In this document: positions 25,528 through 37,379 of the stretch, one piece after another
How positions within the stretch are numbered: position 1 is the stretch's first letter
How the letters are laid out: each line of letters opens with the position of its first letter
NCBI GenBank assembly: GCA_036346375.1
Contig: CM070506.1
Location: 620,001-684,000, forward strand
Direction of reading: 5' to 3'
Origin: Guadua angustifolia
Taxonomy: Eukaryota; Streptophyta; Magnoliopsida; Poales; Poaceae
Length of the DNA stretch: 64,000 nucleotides
Translations under genes and position numbers: made by a program
Notes under the pieces: model-generated
The model's database searches: none
Seen by the model: only the letters and a program-made list of their open reading frames with translations
What the model was told of the DNA's origin: nothing

Positions 25528-25872
25528 TGTTAAGATATAACCTGATTCTTAGTTTTGTGTTTTGTTAAGATATAACCGGACTTTTGGTTTTGGTGAGTGA
25601 ATCCCAAGATTTCCCCTGTAAGGTTTTGGATATAAATATAGTACCTTATTGTACAAGAAAATCAATCTATAATTAATAAGGAGAAAAGAGTTGAGATCTT
25701 CTATTTCTTGTGCTCATCTATTATGTGATTGTTATTTGGGTATTCTCGATATTCTTCATTGGTATTGGGATTGATCTACATCGATTAATTTATTATTCAT
25801 AATGTTATCAGCACGATAACTCTCCAAGGCCTAAAGGTATGTCGCCAGATTCCCTCTTTTCAATCCCCATGC
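25528..25872 (+). mobile_element. Copia-like LTR and primer site, fragment
   Basis: Sequence 25528-25799 starts TGTTAAGATATAACC and ends TTATTATTCA. It is followed by TAATGTTATCAGCACGATAAC, whose core TTATCAGCACGA is a primer-site-like motif seen after many grass copia LTRs. TGTTAAGATATAACC occurs twice 35 bp apart, so the true LTR start may be 25563. The internal region is cut by the Sirevirus-like element and continues at 37109 to about 37379 without a recognisable domain. Confidence 0.55.
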
Positions 25873-28563
25873 TGTAGGATCGAGGATGCGCCTAGAGGGG
25901 GGGGGTGAATAGGCGTTTTACAAAATTCGATCGCTCACTAAAATAATTCGCTCTAATACACCCCTAAGTCAAAACCTAATCAAAGATATATGCGGAAGCG
26001 ATAAACTCGGTTTTGACAATTAAAGCCTAAATCAACTAGGCTTACTAGTGCACTAACTAAATTATGTCTCTATACTAGAATTGCTAAATTGAGCAAACAA
26101 TCAATACTAAGTAATTCTAATTATAATCAAGCAATTGATAAATATACAATAAAGTAAATGCTTGAAGGTAAAAGAGACAACCGATATTTTTCCGTGGTGT
26201 TCGGAGACTTGCCGGTCTCCCCTAGTCCACGTTGAGGCAAGCCCAACCACTTGGACCGGCTCCCGCTCGAGCACCCGCCTCGTTTCCACTAGTCGTGGTT
26301 TTTCACGCTTGCGCGTAGGCTCAACCCGAACCTTCACAAACTTGCCGGGGCTTCTCACACCTTGAGAGCTCCCGCGCACGACGCCACGCCGTCTAGAGTC
26401 GGCAACCTCCAAGAGTAACAAGTCGCTCCTTCGCTTGAACTTCACCGAGCACAACGAATGCGCTCCCGGTGATCACCAAGTGCAACACATGCACAAGGAC
26501 CTCCCTCAAGTGCAACACATGCACAAGAGACTCTCAACCCACTTCTAATTGCAACACATGCAATTAGTCTCACTCTTGCTCAAGAACAACTTGCGGAAAT
26601 GCAATACATGCAAATCACCTCTCAAATACTCACACAAGAGCCAATACACAAATGAGGGCTTCAACACAAGAACCACCTCACCCAAAATGCTCAAGCCACC
26701 AGCAAATGCCCCCCCATGACGTCCTTTTATAGCCTCACAAAGAAAACTAGCCGTTGGGGGGCAAAACGGGCATTAAACGAGCTAAAACTAGCTGTTGCTA
26801 CAGTGTTTGCGGTACTACCGGCCCCTACGGGCGGTAGTACCGCCTAGGGATCAAAAACCCTTCTCGCCAAAAAGCTCTTGACGGGCGGTACTACTGGCCC
26901 TACGAACGGTAGTACCGCAATTGCCTCCACTAAAATGCTCATAACTTTTGATTCGAACTCCGATTTGGGTGAGTTTTGATTCTATGAAGCTTATCACGAG
27001 GGCTACAATCTCCACCCATTTTCATGATTTAAGCACCCATATATATTTTTAAATATCACCAAAACTAAACTCTAATGTAGTCATTCAAGTCTAAAATCTG
27101 ATTTTCTCGAAATACTTCACAGACTTGATCAAAAACATGACTACAAGCTAGCAAGGGTCAACAACCTTGAACCATGTGATGATCAACTCATGATCAAAAT
27201 AATTTGCAAAACACATTTGCAAATACTATTCACATGCTTCAAAGAACCATACGTAAATTCCAAATCCAACTAGCTTGAGCATCCTCGTTTTGCAACACAT
27301 GCAAAACCTAGCTCCAAGCAACCACTTTGATTTTGAAAGATTTGTTTTGTAAAGAGAAAACAAAACATGAGGCTTCAACATTTGCAACACATGCAAAAGT
27401 GAACTTCACATAAAAGCCAACGCATATTGCTTATCCTATTTGCAACACATGCAAATCAAAGCATTATGCGAAAACCAAATGCATATGCTCTTCCTCTTTG
27501 CAACATATGCAAATCAGAGCATAAACCAATAACAACCGAGCATAAACTTAACCCATTGGCAACACATGCCAAATGGTTAACTCTTATGCAAAAACCAAAT
27601 CAAATGATTTGAGCTTGAGTGAAGCGGATTGAGATCATCAACACATGATGAAGCTCAAGTTAGGAGACAACCCTCTTAATAGTGCGGCGATAAAACTAGA
27701 CTCAAAGACTACAAAAGTCCTTAGCCTATCTAGTTATACCTTCGCGCCACTCAAGCAATCCCTTTGGGGTCTTTATGATCTTCACTTGGTACTCCTTGTG
27801 ATCATCACTCGACTCCTCTTCTTTATCATCTCATCCATCTTTGGACCTAACTCAATCACAACTCATAAAACTTGTTAGTCCAAGATGCATGGTTGTCTCA
27901 ATTATCTCTTGCACTCCATTAACACATAATGGATGCCTTTAGATCAATTGAGCACAACCTAAATCAATTTGAATGATTTAAGTGTGTCTTAAGTACAATA
28001 GTGCAACTCATGCTTTATTATACTTAAGAGCTATTCATTTGTCCTTAATTAATCAAGGAACACCATCAACACATGATGAAATGTTCTTTAATGATTAACG
28101 AGACAAATGAACTCAATTTAAATTATCATTTAAATTGATATGAGTATATATTAACTACTCAAGTTTTCATATACTCATGTATTTAGTTTCTTTGTCTTGA
28201 TCCTTATATGTGTCAATAAGAATTAGATCAATACAAAGAGACTTTCAAGTTAAACTATAAACTTCCCTAAGTGTGTGCATCCATGTAATATATGGATTGG
28301 GAAACATGATGCACATTTTGTGGTTAATATAATAAGGACATTCATATTTTAACTTGACTCCAAAGTATGCAACTAATACTAGAATGGATACATAAACATA
28401 CCTTGGGTTTTCCATTCTTTTAATGCGATGAGACTAATCAAAGATATTCTAAATAAACAAGTTAGTCTCGATATAAGATTTGTCATTAATAATAAAATCA
28501 CATTAAGGGATATTAGATTTGTCATTAACACCAAAACCATAACTAATGAAGGTTGAACTTACA
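25873..28563 (-). repeat. 3' LTR of the gag-only element
   Basis: 2691 bp, bounded by TGTAGG...CTTACA. It contains GCGGTACTACCGG/CGGTAGTACCGC dyads near 26811-26846 and many short GCAACACATGC words. It differs from its partner mostly by one-base indels in GC-rich stretches. Confidence 0.92.
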
Positions 28564-28865
28564 ATCTCCCCCTTTTTGGTGATTAATGACAAATCCAAGC
28601 TTAATAAGCACATTTGGATTAAAACTAACATATTGAGAGAATTTAAACTATTTGAATGCATATGAGAATCAATTCTCCCCTTAATCATATTAAGCTCCCT
28701 TTTAAGCCAAATGATATTAAGCTCCTAATTCTCCCCCTTTTGGCATTAAACACCAAAAAAAATGTTTCTCTTAGATGGTTTCTCCATTTTTAAGCAATCT
28801 ACCCCCTTTTGGCATTAATGAGATTTATCATTATCTCCCCTTTTGGGTATTTAACTATCTCTTTT
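28564..28865 (-). other. Multiple polypurine tracts next to the 3' LTR
   Basis: The plus strand has a run beginning ATCTCCCCCTTTTTGG directly at the LTR edge. Similar tracts (TCTCCCCTTAAT, TCTCCCCCTTTTGGCATTAA, ACCCCCTTTTGGCATTAA, ATCTCCCCTTTTGG) follow within 300 bp. Repeated tracts upstream of the 3' LTR are a reported Sirevirus feature. Confidence 0.75.
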
Positions 28866-31800
28866 AATGAAGGTCATACAAGAAATAGAATGAACACTTA
28901 TGACCTTTGCAAGGAATAAGATTTGGATACCACTTGAAAAGATAAGCATAAAAAGGCAAGGAAGGGTATCACACGGGTTATTTGAAACATATTCAAATAA
29001 CTCACTCCTCATTTTATTAGGCTTTGCAGATTTTCAACATGATTCTTTTGAAGAATCCAATAAATTGCCTAACCGGTTTAAACGAGGAATCCAAAAGAAA
29101 TGAACACCACTTGAGCAAATAGATATCACTTTAAATCTATCTCAAGGGCTTTACTTGAAGATTCAAGAGAAATGAGCATTTTCAAATTTTTGTTGAAGAA
29201 CAATGTTCAACTAAAGATTTTCCTCTTTAATGTATTTCAATTCATAAAGAATCTCACAAAGAGAATTCTTAAGCAATTGAACTTACAATTTTAGTTTAGG
29301 AGGAAAAATCTTAATCAAGAATGTGGGTATCGGTGTAATGCTACAAATAGGCAATGAAATACCACTTGTAGGAAATAATTGAATTCAATGATACCACTTA
29401 AAAAGGAAATCAAATAGTGAAGGATATCATATAAGAAATGAGCAATAAAGTACAAGATACCACTTACGGGAAAGAAAACGTTGATATTTGTTTCAAAACA
29501 CTCTCATTTTCTTGAAAACGAACACTATATGTCAATTTAAGATCAACTTGATATTATGACATAGCCAAAATGAGAGCATCTTCCAAATACACAAAACTCG
29601 ATTAAACAAGCTCCAAAAAGATTCTAAGGTAAATCATAGAGCTAATACATCTAAACATGCTTATGTTTTATTTTGGGAGGTTCTTTCAACTTAAAACAAC
29701 TTTGAAGATATGAAAATCACAAGGATTTTCAGCATTTGATTTGAAGATACAAAAATCACAAATCAGCTCAAAATCATGCAAAAGTCTGAATTTTCAGCAT
29801 TTGATCAAAGTGAGAAAAAGCCATAACTTTTGCAAATTAAGTTGAAATTATTTCAAATTGTGCAGAAACATGCTTTGGACTCCTAAGAAACTTTTCCAAA
29901 AAGAATTTTCCAAAAAGGAGTCTCCAATCAAAAGATGTGCCAAATTTTGCTTTGTAGGCATGAATTTTACTCAAAGAGAAGAAAAGTCAAAACTTTTTCA
30001 AATAAAGTCAAAACATTTTGAAAATTTCCAGAAATGAACTTTAAGCTATTTAGAAGGTTTCTCAAAAAGAATTTTCTTAAAAGCACATTTTGTTCAAAAG
30101 ATATGGCAGGTTGCGCTTTGTAGGTATAAGGACAAGTTCAAGTTGTATTGAAAACTCAAAATGCAATATAACTTGGATTTCATGGAGATTTGAACTTTTA
30201 TAGCTTTGAATGAGTTAGAAATACTATTTCAAGCCAAGATACACAAAGAAATCCAACTCAAATTGCAAAACTACTTAAAACGCAAGAATAGGTAATTTTG
30301 GGTCAAATGGATGATTTTGGCTAAATTCAAATGGCTATAACTTTTGAACGGTTGGTCATTTGAAAAAACTTTGAACTAATGAAATGCTTAAAATGACCAA
30401 CTCTACAAGTTTTGTGTTGACCACTTTTTCAAAAACTCAATAGATTTTAACTTATGAAAATTTTTCATTTAATTCAAAAACAAGATCCTATAAGATTTAT
30501 TTGAGGTCAAATTTGCTATTTTGTTTCTAAAATAGGAATTTTTACTCCGAAAGCATTGTAAAACATTTGAAATACATATTTTAAGAACTTTTATAAAGAT
30601 TTTTACAAATATTGGCCTTTGAAACAAAAATTTTGACTTTTGACCAAAGAGGTTCATTTGAAGGATATTCATGCATATAGTTTTCAACATTATTTCAAAA
30701 AGTATCAAATGAATCAAATGAGAAGATGTTTGGTTAGAATTTTTATGTATGAGTTTGAAATACCATTTGGAACCAAGATATGATCAAGAATCCGGTCCAA
30801 GAGGTGAAACTCGCAAAGATAGAGTATCAAAGCAAATCAAAGACATGATATCACTTGGAAGCAATTAAGTGCCCAAAACTTGATATAAATAAACTCCCCA
30901 AGATGTTCAACGAATGAATCATGGTGTTATATGCATTTGAATGACACAAGTTTTGTCTTTTCAAAAGATCAAGTGAATATCACTCTTTAAATCAATTTAA
31001 TGCTCAAAGCGATACCACTTGAAAAGCGATTCAATAAATTGCGAGCTTTTCAAATTTTGCACAAATGAACTTTGGGATTACAAGAATCTTTTACAAAAGA
31101 ATTCTTGAAAAAGGAAGTACCAATCAAAAGATATCCTAAAGAGAAACTCGAGAAAATTCTGAAAAACAGAGTCAACATGCAGTCTTGGTATACTCGCTCA
31201 CTCAGGTAGGTAATCTTGCAAACCGGTACTCTTATCATGGTGAGTAAGTACTACAAGAATGGCAGTCGAGACTTCAGATTCTTTGCAAATTTTGCGAGAA
31301 AAAGATTCAAATGAAGTCTAAATAATTTGAAATTTTCAGAAACCAACTTTGGACTATTTAGAAGGTTTTGCAAAAGAATTTTCTCAAAAGCAATTTTATT
31401 TTGAGAGATATGGCAATTTGCGCTTTGAGGCATAAACGGAAATGAATTTTCATGAAAAGCCTCAAATTGCAACTCAATTTGGATTTCACGCAATTTCAAC
31501 TTTCATGGCTTAGATTGGTGTATCAAGAATGTTTCTAGCCAAGATTTATAATGAAATCCAACTTGAATGCCACGATTTTAGCATATTGCTCAATTAGGCT
31601 ATTTTGGATTAAATTGAATCGTTTTGAGCCAAATTCGATTTCAACATAGAGTTTTTCATTTTAAAAGCTTGTAAAACCTTTGAAATACTTAATAGAATAC
31701 TTTTTCAAAGCTTTTCACAACTTTGAGCCTTTTAAATATGAATTTTGACTTTTGACCTAAATAGTCCCTTTTTAGAAGCAAAGTCAAATTCAACAGCACA

Positions 31801-32713
31801 AAGAGTTTAAATTTAGCACGGGGTAAGATATAAAGATTTGAATTTTGTGTATGAGTCTAAAATACCATTTTGAATCAAAATTCTACACAAGAATTTATCC
31901 AAATGGAGAAACTCACTAAGTGCAAGAATATGACCATTATGGGTCAAGTATAGTTTTTAATGAGTTTCAAAATCAAATAACTTTTGATGAGTTGGTCTTT
32001 TGAAAATCTTTTGAACACAAGAATTGTTAAGTGTGACCAACTCTAGGATTTTTGTTTTGGAATTATTTTCAAAATCCTTTTACTTTTATTTCTATGAAAA
32101 TTATAAGTTTAAATCCAAAACATGATACTAGTAAGTGGCTTTTGGAGTTAAAACTTATTTTCCTTTTCAAAATAGTTTTTGTAAAGCTAAAACCATTGAA
32201 AAACCTTTTGAAAGCATTTATATACATTTTTTAACTAGTTTTTCACAAGATTAGTAATAGTTACTAAGATTTTTCACTTTTGGCTAAACGGCTCAATTTT
32301 GAAAACTTAATATTTGCGCATAATTAATTTGGGCACACATAGGGATGTGATATACATGATTATTATTTAGCACTCCCCCTTAATGTGCCACTTTCTAACT
32401 TGCTCAAGATTGCAATAAGAGAATAGATAAGAGGCGAGAGCAAGTGTCCATAACAAGTAATCTAAATTGATATTCATTAATATAACAATATAACCTACAC
32501 AAGGCTATAAGATATAAGAATCAATTTAAATACTTGTTACCCGAGATGGCATTGGCTCATGATGGACTTGATTTTCTTCATGCTTGACACCACTTGTAGA
32601 CGAAAGTAATCCTTCTCCTCTTGATGTGCAAGCGTCCAATCCATCTCTTTATTGCCTAAAATTCTTTTAGGCGGTTTTTGGTACCCAATCCTTGTTGGGT
32701 CCGACAATGTTAG
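28866..32713. other. Non-coding interior of the gag-only element
   Basis: 3.8 kb of AT-rich DNA with no frame above about 80 codons and no recognisable pol or env-like domain. Diverged internal repeats recur, for example GAACGGTTGGTCATTTGAAA-like and AAGATATGGCA-like words near 29930, 30110, 30345, 31120, 31410 and 31995. It looks like expanded repeat filler or very old coding sequence. Confidence 0.6.
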
Positions 32714-34357
32714 TCACAATTGATTTAGGAACCCAAATGGTCCTAATTTTAGCATTCTTAATTTGACTAACATGACTAGGAACGGTTTTGCGATAATTAT
32801 TCCTCCTAAGCAACACATTTGGTTTCTAGTTTGATCTCTTATAAGCATGTGATAATCATTATAGTAAGAACGCTTAGAGGATCTAGCATTTCTAGCAAAT
32901 GTTTTGCTATAGTTATTTTTCCTAAGCACATGATTTTCATGATTTTTCATAGTCTTAGGAAATCTAGCATTTTGAGCAAACACATTTCTAGAATTACTCT
33001 TCCTATACAAATGAATATCATTTTGAACGGGCATAGGGGACTTGACAAGCTTGACAAACACATTGTCATTCTTGTCTTTCCTAAGCAAATAATTTTCATT
33101 AATAAGAATAGGCTTAGGGGTGGTACCTTTGGGACAATCCTTACCGAAATGTCCCTTTTCCCGACAATTGAAGCATGTCACGCTATTTGGCCCTCTCTTG
33201 ACCGATTTGACTTGCTCCTTGTCGGTTTGCCTCATTGTTGGTGGTGTGGCCTTGTTATCCACATTGTTAGGGCACACGGAGGCGAGGTGGCCCTTCTTGT
33301 TGCAATTAAAGCACTTGATTGTCTTCGTGTGTCGTGCGTTGTGCCTCATCTTGCTATTCTCCCTCTTGGACTTGTAGCCGAGTCCTCGCTTATCTTGAGG
33401 CACCCTTGGCTTGCTCAAGATCTCGTCGAGGATGGCTTTTCCTTTTACGCATCTCTTTAAGTCATTTTCCAATCTAATGACTTGGGCCTTGAGCTCTTTA
33501 TTTTCCTCTACAAGATTAGCATCTAAAAACATAGAGGAACTAGAAGCAATTTCATTAGAGCAACAAGGCATATCAATTAAATCATCGCAAGAGGTGGATA
33601 TGCATTTGTTAGATGAATTGTTTGTTATAGGAATTGAGTGAGGCAATTCATCTACTAAATCACATTGAGTAGCAATATCCATACTAGCTTTAGTGAATTC
33701 CTTGAAAAGGATTTTCTCATGATTTTCTTTTAGAACATCATAGTCATTTTGAAGTGATTCATGTTCTAACTTTAAAATCTTATATTTCTTTTTCTCCTTT
33801 CCAAGAAATTTATTGAGCTCCTCTAGCATATTCATTAATTCATCATAGGAGGGCTCATCTTCATTTTCATTTACCTCATTTTTACCTTTAGCCATGAAGC
33901 AACGAATTCTTGATGGAAATGAATATTTGTCGTCGCTTGAGGCGGAGGTTGAGGTTGATGGAGATGTCGGTTCATCACTTGATGTAGAAGTTGAAAGATC
34001 ATCAACCGACATTTCATCCTCAATGCAATCCTCAATTGTTGGGGATGATTCAAATAATTCTTGAAGCTTGATCCACATTTCATGAACGCTTGTGAGGTTG
34101 CAAATGAGATTAAATATTTCTACACTCACAACACTAAATAAAACGTTAGTAGCTTGAGCGTCGAGATGTAGGAATTTCTCCTCTCCTTTAGTTGGTGCAA
34201 TATCATTTAGTGGAGAAGAAAAGCCGACATCTACGATCCACCAAATTTGTGGGCTCATGGATTTAAAATGATCAATCATAAATAATTTCCATGAAGCATA
34301 ATTTGATTCATTTAGCATGAGTGGATAGTGTGAGTGCACTAAAGCACTAGTCGCCAT
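32714..34357 (-). CDS. Gag protein of the non-autonomous element, 547 aa
   Basis: One long frame starts 60 bp inside the 5' LTR. The N-terminus (residues 1 to about 110; YPLMLNESNYASWKLFMIDH, VHEMWIKLQELFE) is copia gag-like (UBN2/DUF4219). A Ser/Thr/Asp-rich acidic linker (about 120-150) is followed by a Lys/Glu-rich stretch that looks coiled-coil (about 175-220, LEELNKFLGKEKKKYKILKL). Two CCHC zinc knuckles sit near 350-365 (CFNCNKKGHLASVC) and 395-410 (CFNCREKGHFGKDC). After the knuckles several diverged repeats read HVLRKNN/HLYRKSN...ARF/ARSSK. Near the C-terminus the frame seems shifted: a neighbouring frame reads IWVPKSIVTNIVGPNKDWVP, the usual end of this gag type. The protein should form virus-like particles. 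No pol follows. Confidence 0.87.
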   Translation of the reverse strand: MATSALVHSHYPLMLNESNYASWKLFMIDHFKSMSPQIWWIVDVGFSSPLNDIAPTKGEEKFLHLDAQATNVLFSVVSVEIFNLICNLTSVHEMWIKLQELFESSPTIEDCIEDEMSVDDLSTSTSSDEPTSPSTSTSASSDDKYSFPSRIRCFMAKGKNEVNENEDEPSYDELMNMLEELNKFLGKEKKKYKILKLEHESLQNDYDVLKENHEKILFKEFTKASMDIATQCDLVDELPHSIPITNNSSNKCISTSCDDLIDMPCCSNEIASSSSMFLDANLVEENKELKAQVIRLENDLKRCVKGKAILDEILSKPRVPQDKRGLGYKSKRENSKMRHNARHTKTIKCFNCNKKGHLASVCPNNVDNKATPPTMRQTDKEQVKSVKRGPNSVTCFNCREKGHFGKDCPKGTTPKPILINENYLLRKDKNDNVFVKLVKSPMPVQNDIHLYRKSNSRNVFAQNARFPKTMKNHENHVLRKNNYSKTFARNARSSKRSYYNDYHMLIRDQTRNQMCCLGGIIIAKPFLVMLVKLRMLKLGPFGFLNQL

Positions 34358-34403
34358 CCCTTTTACTCTCTAAGCGGTTAAGCCTAAAATGAGAGTGACC
34401 GTG

Positions 34404-34415
34404 GCTCTGATACCA
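34404..34415 (-). other. Primer-binding site, initiator Met tRNA
   Basis: The minus strand reads TGGTATCAGAGC two bases after the 5' LTR, the standard copia/Sirevirus primer site. Confidence 0.9.
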
Positions 34416-34417
34416 CT

Positions 34418-37103
34418 TGTAGGATCGAGGATGCGCCTAGAGGGGGGGTGAATAGGCGTTTTACAAAATTCGATCGCTCACTAAAATAATTCGCTCTAAT
34501 ACACCCCTAAGTCAAAACCTAATCAAAGATATATGCGGAAGCGATAAACTCGGTTTTGACAATTAAAGCCTAAATCAACTAGGCTTACTAGTGCACTAAC
34601 TAAATTATGTCTCTATACTAGAATTGCTAAATTGAGCAAACAATCAATACTAAGCAATTCTAATTATAATCAAGCAATTGATAAATATACAATAAAGTAA
34701 ATGCTTGAAGGTAAAAGAGACAACCGATATTTTTCCGTGGTGTTAGGAGACTTGCGGTCTCCCTAGTCCACGTTGAGGCAAGCCCAACCACTTGGACCGG
34801 CTCCGCTCGAGCACCGCCTCGCTTCCACTAGTCGTGGTTTTTCACGCTTGCGTAGGCTCAACCTGAACCTTCACAAACTTGCAGGGCTTCTCACACCTTG
34901 AGAGCTCCAAGCGCACGCCACGCTGTCTAGGAGTCGGCAACCTCCAAGAGTAACAAGTCGCTCCTTTGCTTGAACTTCACCGAGCACAACGAATGCGCTC
35001 CCGGTGATCACCAAGTGCAACACATGCACAAGGACCTCCCTCAAGTGCAACACATGCACAAGAGACTCTCAACCCACTTCTAATTGCAACACATGCAATT
35101 AGTCTCACTCTTGCTCAAGAACAACTTGCGGAAATGCAATACATGCAAATCACCTCTCAAATACTCACACAAGAGCCAATACACAAATGAGAGCTTCAAC
35201 ACATGAACTACCTCACCCAAAATGCTCAAGCCACCAGCAAATGCCCCCCCATGACCTCCTTTTATAGCCTCACAAAGAAAACTAGCCGTTGGGGGGCAAA
35301 ACGGGCATTAAACGAGCTAAAACTAGCCGTTGCTACAGTGTTTGCGGTACTACCGGCCCCTACGGGCGGTAGTACCGGCCTAGGGGATCAAAAAACCCTT
35401 CTCTGCCAAAAAGCTACCGCACGGGCGGTACTACCGGCCCCTACGGGCGGTAGTACCGCAGCTGCCTCCACTAAAATGCTCATAACTTTTGATTCCGAAC
35501 TCCGATTTGGGTGAGTTTTGATTCTATGCGAAGCTTATCACGAGGGCTACAATCTCCACCCATTTTCATGATTTAAGCACCCATATATATTTTTAAATAT
35601 CACCAAAACTAAACTCTAATGTAGTCATTCAAGTCTAAAATCTGATTTTCTCGAAATACTTCACAGACTTGATCAAAAACATGACTACAAGCTAGCAAGG
35701 GTCAACAACCTTGAACCATGTGATGATCAACTCATGATCAAAATAATTTGCAAAACACATTTGCAAATACTATTCACATGCTTCAAAGAATCAGACGTAA
35801 ATTCCAAATCCAACTAGCTTGAGCATCCTCGTTTTGCAACACATGCAAAACCTAGCTCCAAGCAACCACTTTGATTTTGAAAGATTTGTTTTGTAAAGAA
35901 AACAAAACATGAGGCTTCAACATTTGCAACACATGCAAAAGTGAACTTCACGCAAAAGCCAACGATATTGCTTATCCTATTTGCAACACATGCAAATCAA
36001 AGCATTATCTGAAAACCAAATGCATATGCTCTTCCTCTTTGCAACATATGCAAATCAGAGCATAAACCAATAACAACCGAGCATAAACTTAACCCATTGG
36101 CAACACATGCCAAATGGTTAACTCTTATGCAAAACCAAATCAAATGATTTGAGCTTGAGTGAACGCGGATTGAGATCATCAACACATGATGAAGCTCAAG
36201 TTAGAGACAACCCTCTTAATAGTACGGCGATAAAACTAGACTCAAAGACTACAAAAGTCCTTAGCCTATCTAGTTATACCTTCGCCGCATCAAGCAATCC
36301 CTTTGGGGTCTTTATGATCTTCACTTGGTACTCCTTGTGATCATCACTCGACTCCTCTTCTTTATCATCTCATCCATCTTTGGACCTAACTCAATCACAA
36401 CTCATAAAACTTGTTAGTCCAAGATGCATGGTTGTCTCAATTATCTCTTGCACTCCATTAACACATAATGGATGCCTTTAGATCAATTGAGCACAACCTA
36501 AATCAATTTGAATGATTTAAGTGTGTCTTAAGTACAATAGTGCAACTCATGCTTTATTATACTTAAGAGCTATTCATTTGTCCTTAATTAATCAAGGAAC
36601 ACCATCAACACATGATGAAATGTTCTTTAATGATTAACGAGACAAATGAACTCAATTTAAATTATCATTTAAATTGATATGAGTATATATTAACTACTCA
36701 AGTTTTCATATACTCATGTATTTAGTTTCTTTGTCTTGATCCTTATATGTGTCAATAAGAATTAGATCAATACAAAGAGACTTTCAAGTTAAACTATAAA
36801 CTCCCCCTAAGTGTGTGCATCCATGTAATATATGGATTGGGAAACATGATGCACATTTTGTGGTTAATATAATAAGGACATTCATATTTTAACTTGACTC
36901 CAAAGTATGCAACTAATACTAGAATGGATACATAAACATACCTTGGGTTTTCCATTCTTTTAATGCGATGAGACTAATCAAAGATATTCTAAATAAACAA
37001 GTTAGTCTCGATATAAGATTTGTCATTAATAATAAAATCACATTAAGGGATATTAGATTTGTCATTAACACCAAAACCATAACTAATGAAGGTTGAACTT
37101 ACA
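34418..37103 (-). repeat. 5' LTR of the gag-only element
   Basis: 2686-bp partner of 25873-28563. It has a fuller set of GGTACTACCGG dyads (35345-35460) than the other LTR. Confidence 0.92.
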
Positions 37104-37379
37104 CATGCTATTGGATTAATCCTGTAGATATATATTTTTTTTTGCTCGCTAGACCCAAGATAAGGTTCTTACTGATTAGGATTCTAGATTGATTTACCAG
37201 ATATGGAATTATTGTTCATGGCTTAGTCCATGCACGCCTATTGGCCGAATCGCACACGCACGCCGGCTGAACACGCGTGAAGCGACACAAGCGCGAGCCT
37301 GAAACCGCCGTCGTTTGGGTCAACACCGCATCACCATGCTTCTACCGAAGTTCAACCGCTCCCAACAAGCTCGCTGCCC

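Larger units (their letters stand above)
25868..37108 (-). mobile_element. Gag-only Sirevirus-like LTR retrotransposon, 11.2 kb, non-autonomous
   Basis: LTRs 25873-28563 and 34418-37103 are nearly identical. The target duplication CATGC lies at 25868-25872 and 37104-37108. On the minus strand the order is 5' LTR (34418-37103), full tRNA-Met primer site, one gag gene, about 3.9 kb of AT-rich non-coding DNA, several polypurine tracts, 3' LTR. No protease, integrase, reverse transcriptase or RNase H was found in any frame, so it must rely on proteins from another element. Long LTRs with a dyad GGTACTACCG/CGGTAGTACC repeat and multiple polypurine tracts are Sirevirus traits. It is inserted in a copia-like fragment. 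Confidence 0.9.

Noticed and set aside
32819..33460. 213-codon plus-strand open frame
   Set aside because: Exact antisense of the gag zinc-knuckle region, with no domain of its own.
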